Source: Azospirillum baldaniorum (GTDB lineage: Bacteria; Pseudomonadota; Alphaproteobacteria; Azospirillales; Azospirillaceae). Taken from it: 64,000 bases of DNA. Under the pieces are notes generated by a model. That model was not told the DNA's origin. It saw nothing but the letters and a program-made list of their open reading frames with translations, and searched no databases. Below are positions 23,328 through 32,200 of this stretch, one piece after another; the first letter of the stretch is position 1, and every line of letters begins with the position of its first letter. The stretch spans positions 1,258,001 through 1,322,000 of the forward strand of contig NZ_CP022253.1 in NCBI RefSeq assembly GCF_003119195.2, given 5' to 3'. Both the position numbers and the translations under genes were made by a program.

Positions 23328-24410
23328 ATGAGCAACACCGAGGAACTGAGCGAAGAGGAACGCCTTGCCGCCGAATGGGCCGCCCTCGCCGAAGACGGCG
23401 GCGACATGGGCGAGATGGCGGACATGGGCGGTGGCGGCTCGACCCGCGTCCTGAACCAGGACGAGATCGACAGCCTGCTCGGCTTCGACCAGGGCGGGGC
23501 CGGGGACGGCGACAACTCCGGCATCATGGCGCTGGTCAACTCGGCGCTGGTCAACTACGAACGCCTGCCCATGCTGGAGGTGGTCTTCGACCGCCTCGTC
23601 CGCATGATGTCCACGTCCTTGCGCAACTTCACCTCCGACAACGTCGAGGTGAGCCTCGACCAGATTTCCTCGGTGCGCTTCGGCGACTATCTCAACTCCA
23701 TCCCGCTTCCGGCGATGCTGTCCGTCTTCAAGGCGGAGGAGTGGGACAACTACGGCCTGATGGTCGTGGACTCGGCGCTGATCTACTCCATCGTCGACGT
23801 GCTGCTGGGCGGGCGGCGCGGCACCGCGGCGATGCGCATCGAGGGCCGGCCTTACACGACCATCGAGCGCAACCTCGTCGAGCGCATGGTCCATGTGGTG
23901 CTGTCCGATCTGTCCGCCGCCTTCGACCCGCTGTCGCCCGTCACCTTCCGCTTCGACCGGTTGGAGACCAACCCGCGCTTCGCGACCATCGCGCGCCCGG
24001 CCAACGCGGCGGTGCTGGTCAAGCTGCGCATCGACATGGAGGATCGCGGCGGCCGCCTGGAGCTGATGATCCCCTACGCGACGCTGGAGCCGGTGCGCGA
24101 GCTTCTGCTCCAGATGTTCATGGGCGAGAAGTTCGGCCGCGACTCGATCTGGGAAACCCACCTCGCCTCGGAACTGCTGGTCACAGACGTGGACATCTCC
24201 GCGGTGCTGGACGAGGTGACGATGACCCTGCACGACGTGCTGAACTGGCGCGTCGGCACGCGAATCCTTCTGAACGCCACGCCGGATGGCACCATCGAGC
24301 TGCGCTGCGGCGACGTTTCCATGTTCCAAGGCCGCATGGGCCGCAAGGGCGGGCACATCGCCGTGCGGATCGAGCGGGAGCTGCCCAAGCAGGAGGTCAT
24401 GCGGCTATGA
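23328..24410 (+). CDS. fliM: Flagellar switch protein FliM
   Basis: A 360-residue C-ring switch protein that binds CheY-P and sets rotation direction. The N-terminal CheY-binding peptide VLNQDEIDSLLGFD is at 41-54, after an unusually long acidic/Gly leader. The middle domain (LRNFTSDNVEVSLDQISSVRFGDYLNSIPLPAMLSVFKAEEW; LVDSALIYSIVDVLLGGRRG type) and the C-terminal SpoA domain are present. The stop overlaps the next gene's ATG (ATGA). Complete. Confidence 0.96.
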   Translation: MSNTEELSEEERLAAEWAALAEDGGDMGEMADMGGGGSTRVLNQDEIDSLLGFDQGGAGDGDNSGIMALVNSALVNYERLPMLEVVFDRLVRMMSTSLRNFTSDNVEVSLDQISSVRFGDYLNSIPLPAMLSVFKAEEWDNYGLMVVDSALIYSIVDVLLGGRRGTAAMRIEGRPYTTIERNLVERMVHVVLSDLSAAFDPLSPVTFRFDRLETNPRFATIARPANAAVLVKLRIDMEDRGGRLELMIPYATLEPVRELLLQMFMGEKFGRDSIWETHLASELLVTDVDISAVLDEVTMTLHDVLNWRVGTRILLNATPDGTIELRCGDVSMFQGRMGRKGGHIAVRIERELPKQEVMRL

Positions 24411-25123
24411 GCCCGACCCTCACGCTCGTCCTCGATCTGGTGATGGTGGGGCTGCTCGCCGCGACCATCGCCTACGCGATCATCCTCAACCGGCAGATCA
24501 TCAAGCTGCGCGAGAGCCGCGGCGAGATGGCCGAGCTGGTGCGCGGCCTGAACGAGGCCATGTCGCGCGCCGAAACCGGCGTGCGTGGTCTGAAGAAGAC
24601 GGCCCACGACACCGGCGACGATCTGCAGCGCACGGTCGCCAAGGCGCAGACCCTGCGCGACGAGCTGGAATTCATGATCGAGGCCGCCGACGCCATGGCG
24701 AACCGGCTGGGCAACGTTGGCGGGGAGCGTCCGAAGCCGGGCCCGGCGGCGCGTCCGGCGGTACGCCCCGGCCTGTCCGCCCGTCCGCCCGTCGCGTCGC
24801 GCCCGGCCGTCGCCCCGCGCCCGATCGTCGAGGACGATCTCGGTCACGACGATCACGATCACGACGATCATGATCTCCACGGCCACGATCTCCACGACGG
24901 CGGTCACATCGATCACGACGATCTGCCGCCGCTGCGTTCCGCCGCCTTCCGGAACGAGCCGCTGCGCGCTGATCCGCTGCGGGCCGATCCGTTGCGGGCC
25001 GATCCATTGTCGCGCCGCCCGGCGCCGTCGTCCGATCCCATCCTGCGCGAGGGCGAAAGCCTGTCCCGCGCCGAACGTGAACTTCTGCAAGCCATCGAGA
25101 ACGCCGGCAAGGGGGTCGGATGA
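24407..25123 (+). CDS. DUF6468-type flagellar protein with His/Asp-rich segment
   Basis: A 238-residue protein. It has an N-terminal membrane helix (LTLVLDLVMVGLLAATIAYAIIL) and a coiled-coil (~25-100), matching the DUF6468 family found after fliM in Rhodospirillales. It then has a Pro/Arg linker, a striking His/Asp-rich stretch (~144-174, blocks such as GHDDHDHDDHD and HGHDLHDGGHIDHDD), and three or four LRADP repeats. The end LSRAERELLQAIENAG is helical. It overlaps fliM by 4 bp and motE by 4 bp, so it is translationally coupled in a motor operon. Function unknown; the His/Asp run may bind divalent metal. Confidence 0.8.
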   Translation: MSPTLTLVLDLVMVGLLAATIAYAIILNRQIIKLRESRGEMAELVRGLNEAMSRAETGVRGLKKTAHDTGDDLQRTVAKAQTLRDELEFMIEAADAMANRLGNVGGERPKPGPAARPAVRPGLSARPPVASRPAVAPRPIVEDDLGHDDHDHDDHDLHGHDLHDGGHIDHDDLPPLRSAAFRNEPLRADPLRADPLRADPLSRRPAPSSDPILREGESLSRAERELLQAIENAGKGVG

Positions 25124-26058
25124 GCGACGCCACCACCACGAAAGGCGCATCCGCTGCCGTCGGCGGCGGGGAGCCCAAGGTTGTGATCCGCCCGGCCGGG
25201 GCCACCCCGACCGGCGTCCGCACCATCCCGAGCGTTGCCGGCCAACCGCCGGCCCAGAACATGGCCCAGGCCGCTGCCAAAGCGAAGCCGAAGGCCAAGG
25301 TGAAGGCGAAGCGCAAGCCCGCCGTTCCGCGCCGCCCGCTGTCGGAGCGGATGCGCGAGAAGATGAAGGCGTGGCGGTTCCGCATTCTGCCGCTGACCAT
25401 CTTCGTCGCCGTCCTGATGCTGGGGGTGCGCGTCGGCGATCTGTGGCGGATCACCACGCGCGATGCCCGCCTGCCGGAGTTCCCGGCGACCCTGGCCCAA
25501 GGGCAGAGCGCCGTTCCGGCGCCACCCATGCAGCTGGCCGCCAACGGCGCCAAGCCCTCACCCGAACCGGCACCGGCCCAGGGCGGATCGAGCAACGGTG
25601 CACCGCCCAACCCGACGCCGCCGGACAACGCCGCCCTCGGCCCGGTGAAGAACGAGGAGCTTCTCCAGCATTTCGCCGAGCGGCGCGCCGAGATCGAGCG
25701 CCGCACCAAGGAGCTGGAGCAGCGCGAAGCCCTGCTGACCGCCGCCGAGAAGCGCATCGATCAGAAGGTGCAAGAGATGGACAAGGTCCGCTCCGACATC
25801 CAGAAGCTGATGCGCCAGGGCGATGAGAAGCAGGCCGCACAGCTCGAAAGCCTCGTGAAGATCTACGAGACGATGAAGCCCAAGGAAGCTGCACGCATCT
25901 TCGAGGAGCTGGACATGCCCGTCCTCCTGGGTGTGGTGGAGAAGATGAAGGAAACCAAGACGGCGCCGATCCTGGCCGCGATGGACCCGCTGAAGGCCAA
26001 GGAGCTGACCTCCGCCCTCATCGAGCGGCGCGGGGTGCCCGCGTCACCGAAGAACTGA
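25120..26058 (+). CDS. motE: MotE-like flagellar chaperone (MgtE N domain)
   Basis: A 312-residue membrane-anchored periplasmic protein. It has a basic Lys/Ala/Pro cytoplasmic region (~1-85), one membrane span (FRILPLTIFVAVLMLGVRVG), a Pro-rich linker, a coiled-coil (~175-255) and a C-terminal MgtE-N-like domain (MKPKEAARIFEELDMPVLLGVVEKMKETKTAPILAAMDPLKAKELTSAL). In rhizobia MotE is a chaperone for the stator-associated protein MotC. It overlaps the preceding gene as ATGA and is the last gene of the fliL operon. Confidence 0.85.
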   Translation: MSDATTTKGASAAVGGGEPKVVIRPAGATPTGVRTIPSVAGQPPAQNMAQAAAKAKPKAKVKAKRKPAVPRRPLSERMREKMKAWRFRILPLTIFVAVLMLGVRVGDLWRITTRDARLPEFPATLAQGQSAVPAPPMQLAANGAKPSPEPAPAQGGSSNGAPPNPTPPDNAALGPVKNEELLQHFAERRAEIERRTKELEQREALLTAAEKRIDQKVQEMDKVRSDIQKLMRQGDEKQAAQLESLVKIYETMKPKEAARIFEELDMPVLLGVVEKMKETKTAPILAAMDPLKAKELTSALIERRGVPASPKN

Positions 26059-26089
26059 ATACGCTCTTTGGTTGAGGTGACGGCAAGAC

Positions 26090-26117
26090 GGGTATGACCG
26101 TGCGGTTGGTCATACCC
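26090..26117. terminator. Perfect hairpin after motE
   Basis: GGGTATGACC and GGTCATACCC form a perfect 10-bp stem with an 8-base loop, 31 bases after the motE stop. There is no T run, so it may terminate poorly or stabilise the transcript end. Confidence 0.55.
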
Positions 26118-26260
26118 GCCGCCGGCGGCGCCTCTACTGAATATACGTACACGTACTGTCAGGATGGTAGAAGGCCTGCAACGGTCGGCTTCGGTTCATG
26201 TTGGCTCCGGCGTGTTCGGGCAGCGCAAGTTTGCCCAACAACAAGAAGGAAGGAGACAAG

Positions 26261-26599
26261 ATGAACGACCAGAACCAGGGCCGTAGCTCGGGCGGTCAGC
26301 ACTCCGGCGGCAACTTCAAGAACGATCCGGAGCGCGCGGCGGAAGCCGGCCACAAGGGCGGTCAGGTTTCCGGCGGCAACTTCAAGAACGACCCGGAGCG
26401 CGCCTCCGAAGCCGGCCACAAGGGCGGTCAGGTTTCCGGTGGCAACTTCAAGAACGATCCGGAGCGTGCGTCCGAAGCCGGCCACAAGGGTGGGCAGGCG
26501 TCCGGCGGCAACTTCAAGAACGATCCGGAACGCGCATCGGAAGCGGGCCGCAAGGGCGGCGAACACAGCCATGGCGGCGGGCGGGGCAGCGGCAGCTGA
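26261..26599 (+). CDS. KGG-repeat stress-response protein
   Basis: A 112-residue hydrophilic protein of four near-identical 22-residue units, SGGNFKNDPERASEAGHKGG, each with the KGG motif of general-stress proteins (E. coli YciG, fungal con-10). It is very rich in Gly, Asn, Lys and Glu with no hydrophobic core, and is probably disordered. A strong AAGGAGG site precedes the ATG at 26261; the frame upstream is not conserved. A monocistronic gene with its own terminator. Likely a desiccation or stationary-phase protein; the molecular role is unknown for the family. Confidence 0.9.
   Translation: MNDQNQGRSSGGQHSGGNFKNDPERAAEAGHKGGQVSGGNFKNDPERASEAGHKGGQVSGGNFKNDPERASEAGHKGGQASGGNFKNDPERASEAGRKGGEHSHGGGRGSGS
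26285..26580 (+). repeat. Four 66-bp tandem repeats inside the KGG gene
   Basis: Four 66-base units (core ggcggcaacttcaagaacga) encode the 22-residue KGG motif, differing only at a few mostly synonymous positions. Such arrays can expand or contract by slippage. Confidence 0.85.
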
Positions 26600-26689
26600 C
26601 CACCGGGACTGTCTTACCGGAATGTTTCACCCCTGACTGTTTCACTGGCGCACCAGCCTGACGAAACAGTCGCACGGCGCAACGGTGAA

Positions 26690-26717
26690 GAAGGGCCGCC
26701 CGCAAGGCGGCCCTTTG
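26690..26717 (+). terminator. Rho-independent terminator of the KGG gene
   Basis: AAGGGCCGCC and GGCGGCCCTT form a 10-bp stem with loop CGCAA, followed by TTG. Confidence 0.75.
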
Positions 26718-26876
26718 TCCGTTTGCGGACTTCGATTGAAACAAATTGCCGCAGCTTTCTTTAAAGTTCGACAGTGGCGAGCGTTGGTCGAAGGCGGACG
26801 GGCGCAGAACAACGCTTCCGCTTTCTTTCCAGCAGGGCGATTCCATGCCGTCTTTGCGTTGCGACGTTTCAGGCGC

Positions 26877-26892
26877 TTAACGGCGTGTTAAC
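26877..26892 (+). promoter_or_regulatory. Perfect CtrA-binding box upstream of cheZ
   Basis: TTAACGGCGTGTTAAC matches the full CtrA consensus TTAA-N7-TTAAC without mismatch, in an intergenic region 168 bases before the cheZ start. CtrA controls motility and chemotaxis genes in many alphaproteobacteria; binding here is inferred. Confidence 0.7.
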
Positions 26893-27060
26893 CGAGCGAA
26901 ATTAGGGTTGGAAAGGCTGACGAGGCTCCGAGTCGGCGGCGGCCGTGCGAGGACGCGAGGTCGGGTCGAACCCGCTTCGGGCGTCTGCGTCCGGGCCGGC
27001 CGACGCACCCGATCGCACGCAGGCCGGACAAGACCACGGAACGCTCACATCGGAACGCAC

Positions 27061-27777
27061 ATGGCCCCGCCCGTTTCCACCTCGCTCGCCGACCAGAAGC
27101 TCCTGCGCCAGCAGCTCGACGCCGCCCATGCCGAAGCGGCCCAGCCGCTGAGCCGCGAAGAGGTGACGGACATCGTCCGCTCCATCCTCGGCAGCATGGA
27201 CGGCGACATCTCCGCCACCGACCTGCGCCTCTACAAGGAGGTGGTCGACCTCGCCCGCTTCATCGAGAGCGCCAAGCAGGAACTGGCGGCGCTCCAGCCC
27301 GCGGAAATCCGCGACCAGCACATCCCCAACGCCACCGATGAGCTGGACGCCGTCGTCGGCGCGACGGAGCAGGCCACCTTCGCCATCTTCGACGCCTGCG
27401 ACGTCATCACCGGCATCTCGGGCCAGATCGACCCGGAGAATTCCGCGAAGCTGACCGAACAGGTGACCAAGATCTTCGAGGCCTGCAACTTCCAGGACAT
27501 CACCGGCCAGCGCATCTCCAAGGTCGTGCGCACGCTCAAGCACATCGAATCGAAGGTGGACATGATCGTCGCGGCCTTCGGCGACGAGGTGCGGCAGAAC
27601 CACACCCGCCCCGCCGCCGCGGTCGCCGCGGCCGATGTCCACACCGATCCGTCGCCGAACTTCGCCACCGACCGCCCGGCGGACGACCCGGAGGCCGGGC
27701 TGCTGCACGGGCCGCAGATGACCAGCGCCGCCATGGACCAGGACGAGATCGACCGCCTGCTGGCGAGCTTCGATTAA
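27061..27777 (+). CDS. cheZ: CheY-P phosphatase CheZ
   Basis: A 238-residue CheZ-type phosphatase that removes phosphate from CheY-P and so ends the chemotactic signal. The catalytic signature FQDITGQ is at 144-150 (acidic D146 and Q150, equivalent to the catalytic Asp/Gln of enteric CheZ). It sits in a long helical hairpin (FDACDVITGISGQIDPENSAKLTEQVTKIFEACN). A linker and a C-terminal CheY-docking peptide MDQDEIDRLLASFD (225-238) follow. The start at 27061 was chosen because codons upstream are not protein-like. First of four genes: the next one starts 4 bp after its stop. Confidence 0.9.
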   Translation: MAPPVSTSLADQKLLRQQLDAAHAEAAQPLSREEVTDIVRSILGSMDGDISATDLRLYKEVVDLARFIESAKQELAALQPAEIRDQHIPNATDELDAVVGATEQATFAIFDACDVITGISGQIDPENSAKLTEQVTKIFEACNFQDITGQRISKVVRTLKHIESKVDMIVAAFGDEVRQNHTRPAAAVAAADVHTDPSPNFATDRPADDPEAGLLHGPQMTSAAMDQDEIDRLLASFD

Positions 27778-27781
27778 TCCC

Positions 27782-28468
27782 ATGGCTGCGCCCGGCCACA
27801 GGAAGCCGGACCTGTCGGGCAGCCGGCCGAACCCGAACAACGGAAGCATCGTGCTTCTGCTGTCGCTGTTCCTGCTGCTGCTCGTCTTCTTCATCGTGCT
27901 GAACGCCCAGTCCGTGCAGACCGCCCAGCGGGTGCGCACGGTGCTGGTGTCGCTGGAGCGCAGCTTCCCCGCCTTCTACATCGACCCCCGCCTGCGCGAG
28001 CCGGCCGACCCGCTGGCCTCGCGCGCCGGCACCGTCTTCGCGGTGCAGCGGCTGGACGGCTTGGGCAACCTGTTCGCCACCGCCATCGCCGTGGCGAAGG
28101 TCGACAGCGTCACGCCGGGCCGCCTGCTGGAAGTGCGCCTGCCCGCCGACGAGCTGTTCCTGCCCGGCACCGCCGACCTGCGACCGGACCGCATCGGCCT
28201 GATCGACCGGGTGGCCGACGCGCTGTTGCAGAACCGGCCCGGCGAGCGGATCGAGCTGGACGCGCTGCTGTCCATCGGTGCCGCGGGCGGCCCCAGCCAG
28301 CCGCCCGGCCCGGTGGTGCGGGCCGGCGCGCTGGCCCGGCTGCTGATCGCCGACGGGGCGCCGGCGGACGCGGTGACGGTGGGCATCGAGCGCGGCGCGC
28401 CGGGAGCCGTCCGCCTGTTGTTCAGCCTGCGCGCCATGGACGATGCGCCGGGGGGAGGGCGCCGATGA
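27782..28468 (+). CDS. MotB-like membrane protein without membrane Asp
   Basis: A 228-residue protein with one N-terminal membrane span (SIVLLLSLFLLLLVFFIVLNAQS, 22-44) and a periplasmic domain with weak OmpA/MotB-like features (RLPADELFLPGTADLRPDRIGLIDRVADALLQNRPGERIELDALL). The span resembles MotB but lacks the proton-carrying aspartate, so it cannot be a standard stator subunit. It overlaps the next MotB-like gene by 4 bp. It may form a heteromer with it, or act as a structural motor component. Not recognised as a named gene. Confidence 0.75.
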   Translation: MAAPGHRKPDLSGSRPNPNNGSIVLLLSLFLLLLVFFIVLNAQSVQTAQRVRTVLVSLERSFPAFYIDPRLREPADPLASRAGTVFAVQRLDGLGNLFATAIAVAKVDSVTPGRLLEVRLPADELFLPGTADLRPDRIGLIDRVADALLQNRPGERIELDALLSIGAAGGPSQPPGPVVRAGALARLLIADGAPADAVTVGIERGAPGAVRLLFSLRAMDDAPGGGRR

Positions 28469-29202
28469 TCCGCCTCCCCAAACTGCCCAAGGCCGAGGAC
28501 AAGAGCGGCGGCCACAACCGGACGATCTGGCTGATCAGCTTCACCGACCTGATGTCGCTGCTGCTCGCCTTCTTCGTGCTGATGTACTCGATGAGCGAAC
28601 CGGAGGCCCAGCGTTGGACCGGGCTGGTCAAGTCGCTGTCGTCGGCCCGCTCGACCGCGGTGACGCCCTCCGCGACGCCGCCCGAGCCGAAGGCCGCCTT
28701 CAACGCCGCCACGGTGGAGTCATATTCGGCGATCAACCTGGATTATCTCAGCGCCCTGCTTCGTACCCAGACCGCGGCCAACGAGGATCTGGCGGCGGTG
28801 GAGGTGCGGCGGGAGGACGACCGTGTGGTGATCGGCCTGCCGGCCCATGTGATGTTCGACCCGACCGGCGGCAGCTTCACCGACCAGGGGCGGCGCGTGC
28901 TGTATCTGCTGGGTGCGGCGGTGGGCCGGATCGGCAACCGGATCGAGGTGGTCGGCCACGCCGAGCGGGAGGACCAGTCCGCGGGGCTGGCCTGGGAACG
29001 CGCCCTGACGCGCGCGGTTGCCGTTGCGGCGCTGCTGCGCGAAACGGGCTACAAGCGCGACCTCGTGGCGCGCAGCCTGATGAGCGAAGCGCCTGGCGTT
29101 GATCCGGTGCCCGGCGGTGCGCGGGTCGATGTGGTGGTGCGTGAGGAGACGGCGGGCCCGCCGGTGTCCGGGGCGGCCACCGATGCGGAGCCGGAGGAGT
29201 GA
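28465..29202 (+). CDS. MotB-like stator protein with membrane Asp
   Basis: A 245-residue protein with the MotB-type membrane segment ISFTDLMSLLLAFFVLMYSMS, keeping the conserved proton-binding aspartate (D28) at the start of the helix. A periplasmic OmpA-like domain follows (LPAHVMFDPTGGSFTDQGRRVLYLLGAAVGRIGNRIEVVGHAE; WERALTRAVAVAALLRETGY). No motA lies next to it. With the preceding Asp-less paralogue it makes a coupled pair; the stop overlaps the next gene. Likely an accessory or alternative stator/peptidoglycan anchor. Confidence 0.8.
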   Translation: MIRLPKLPKAEDKSGGHNRTIWLISFTDLMSLLLAFFVLMYSMSEPEAQRWTGLVKSLSSARSTAVTPSATPPEPKAAFNAATVESYSAINLDYLSALLRTQTAANEDLAAVEVRREDDRVVIGLPAHVMFDPTGGSFTDQGRRVLYLLGAAVGRIGNRIEVVGHAEREDQSAGLAWERALTRAVAVAALLRETGYKRDLVARSLMSEAPGVDPVPGGARVDVVVREETAGPPVSGAATDAEPEE

Positions 29203-29207
29203 AACGG

Positions 29208-32200
29208 ATGGGGCGGGGCAGGGCATACCGGCGCTGGCTGAGCGGCTTCGTGGCCGCCACGGCTCTGCTTGCCGCCCAGATCGCCGTCACCCCGTCTGCC
29301 TGGGCCGTCGACGTTCCGGTGCGCGCCGCCACCCACAAGACCTTCGGGCGCATGGTCTTCGACTGGCCGCGCCAAACCGGCTACAGCGCGTCGGTGGAGG
29401 GCAACACGCTGGTCGTCCGCTTCGACGAGCCGATCAACGCCGCGCTGGACCGCACCGTGGCGGCCTTGCCCGGCTATCTGTCCGGTGTGAGGATCGGCGG
29501 CGACGGCAAGACGGTGACATTCGACCTGAAGCGGCCGGTGACGCTGAAGAGCTTCCGCAACGGCAACGCCGTGGCGCTCGACCTGACCCCCGCCGTGGAG
29601 GCGCCGGTCCAGAGCCAGACCCAGACCCAGACGCCGGCCCAGGCTCCCGCTCCAGCGGCCAAGGCCGAGACAGCGGCCGCACCCGCTCCGGCGCGCTCCG
29701 CGGGACGGGTGACGGTCAGCGCGGCCGACACGCCGGAGCAGAGCCGCCTGTCCTTCACCTGGCCGGAGGGCGCCAACTACACGCTGCGCCGCGACGGCGC
29801 ATCGGCCACGCTGCTGTTCGACCGCAACGGCAATGCCGATCTGGCGCCGGTGACGAGGATGGCGCTGCGCAACATCCAGAACGTGGAGCAGTTCCGGCAG
29901 GCCAACGGCGCGCTGGCGGTGACCTTCGCGGTGCCGCAGGACGCCGAGATCAAGGACAGCAAGTCCGGCCGGTCCGTGGTGATCGACGTGCAGAACCCAG
30001 GCACGCGCGCCGGTCTGTCGGCGGGCGAGGCGGCGGGTGCGCCGCCGCCCGGCGCCACCACGACCACGGTGCGTCCACCCTCGGCCGAAGCCGCAGCCCC
30101 GCAACCCGCGACACCCCCGTCCGCCGCCGCAAGGCCGGTTGCGGCGCCTGCTCCGGCGAAGGAGGTCGCGGCGGTTTCTGTGCCCGCCAAAGCCGAAGCC
30201 GCCAAAACCGACCCCGCCAAACCCGATCCCGCCAAACCCGATCCCGCCAAACCCGATCCGGCGAAGGCCGAGCCGCAGGGGCCGACGCTGGTCTTCGACG
30301 CGGGTGGCCCGGCGTCCATCGCCGTCTACCCGCGCGCCGGTCATCTCTACATCGTGTTTGACAAGCCTCTGCCCATCGGCGCCGGAAAGGCCATCGGCGG
30401 GGCTGGGACGGTCGGCGCGATCGAGCCGGTCCCGGCCACCGGCGGCAGCGCCTTCCGCACCAAGATCGGGCCGCTGGTCTGGCCGAAGATCGAACGGCAG
30501 GGGACGAGCTGGAAGATCATGCCGTCCAGCCGCCTGACCGGCACGCCGCCCTTCGAGCTGAAGATTGATCCGGAACCGGATTTCCTGCTGGGCGCCCGTC
30601 TGCTGGTGCGCGCCGCGGACGCGGCGACCGTGGTGACGCTGTCCGACCCCGACGTCGGCGACCGCCTCCAGGTCGTTCCGCTGCCGGCTCCCGGCAACGC
30701 CATCCCCGAATCGCACCGCTACGCCGACCTGGAACTGCTGCCCAGCTACCAGGGCGTCGTCGTCCGGCCCATCGCCGACGCCATCACCGTGCGCCCGGTG
30801 AAGGAAGGGGTGGAGGTGACCGCGGCGGGTGGCCTTCACCTGTCGCCCATGGCCGACGCCGGAAACCGCCCGGCGGCATCGGCGCAGACGGCCTCGCTGC
30901 CGCCGAAGCCGTCCCCCGGCGGCGCGTCCAACACGCTGACTCCGCCCACAGACCCGAAGCCGGTTCCCTCCGGGCGCCGCCTGTTCGACCTGCCGGCCTG
31001 GAAGAAGGGCGACCTCGACCATTACACCGAGGCGCGGCAGAACCTTCAGCTCAACATCGTCAACGCGCCGGATTCCGAACGGCCCCGCGCCCAGCTCGAC
31101 CTCGCCCGCTTCTATCTGGCGAACGGCTTCGGGCAGGAGGCCATCGGCATGATGGATGTGCTGCAGGAGGCCCAGCCCGATCTGGAGGGCTGGCCGGAGT
31201 TCCGCGCCTTGCGCGGGGCCGCGCGTTTCCTGGCCGGAAACACCGACGCCGCGGCGGAGGATTTCGCCCATCCGAACCTCGCCAACAACGGCGAGGCCGC
31301 GCTGTGGCGCGCCGCCATCGCGGCGGACCGCAACGACTGGCCAGCGGCGCAGGCCGGTTTCAAGGCGGCGGCGCCGATCCTGAACTCCTACCCCGACCCG
31401 ATCCTGACGAAGCTGGCGACCCGCGCCGCCGAGGCTGCGCTGAAGACCGGCGACGCGCCGTTCGCCAAGCGGCTGCTCGACCGCATCGTCGAGCGCGGCG
31501 GCACGGACGCCGAGGAGCGGCCCGACGTCCAGTATCTCCGCGGCCTCTACTACGCCCAGACCAACGAGCCGGAGCGGGCGCTGGAGCAGCTGACCGCCTC
31601 CTACAACAGCCTCGACCGCTATTACCGGGCCAAGGCCGGGCTGGCGCTGATCAACCTGCAACTGGCGGAAGGCCGCATGTCGCCGCCCGCCGCGGCGGAG
31701 CGGCTGGCCGGGCTGACCTTCACGTGGCGCGGCGACGAGCTGGAGATGCAGATCCGCCAGCGCATGGGCGAGGTGCTGATCGCCGCCGGCCAGTACGCCG
31801 ACGGCTTCAACGCCATGAAGGAGACCGCCGCCCTGGTCGCCGACACGCCGCGGGCGGAGGAGATCACCCGCGAGATGTCGCGCATCTTCGCCGATCTTTA
31901 CAAGGACGGGGCGCAGAAGCTGCCGACCATCGAGGCGCTCCAGCTCTACGACCAGTTCCGCGAGCTGACCCCGGTGGGCGAGGCGGGCGACGAGGTCATC
32001 CGGCAGCTCGCCGAGCGGCTGATCTCGGTGGACCTGCTGAACCGGGCCGCCGACCTGCTGCAGCATCAGGTGGAGTACCGCCTGTCGGGCGAGGACAAGG
32101 CGCAAGTCGGCACCCGGCTCGCCTCCGTCCGCCTGCTCGACAACAAGCCGGAGGACGCCCTGCGCGCGCTGGAGCTGTCCAACGTGCCGAACCTGCCGGC

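Larger units (their letters stand above)
26600..27060. other. Regulatory region between KGG gene and cheZ
   Basis: No gene was seen in these 461 bases. They hold the terminator of the KGG gene (26690-26717) and the perfect CtrA box (26877-26892) of the cheZ operon. An in-frame extension of cheZ into this region (from 26908) is Arg-rich and not protein-like. Confidence 0.6.

Noticed and set aside
26439-26636. Second frame through the KGG repeats
   Set aside because: Open only because the repeat keeps all frames open; composition (Arg/Ser/Thr repeats) is not protein-like.
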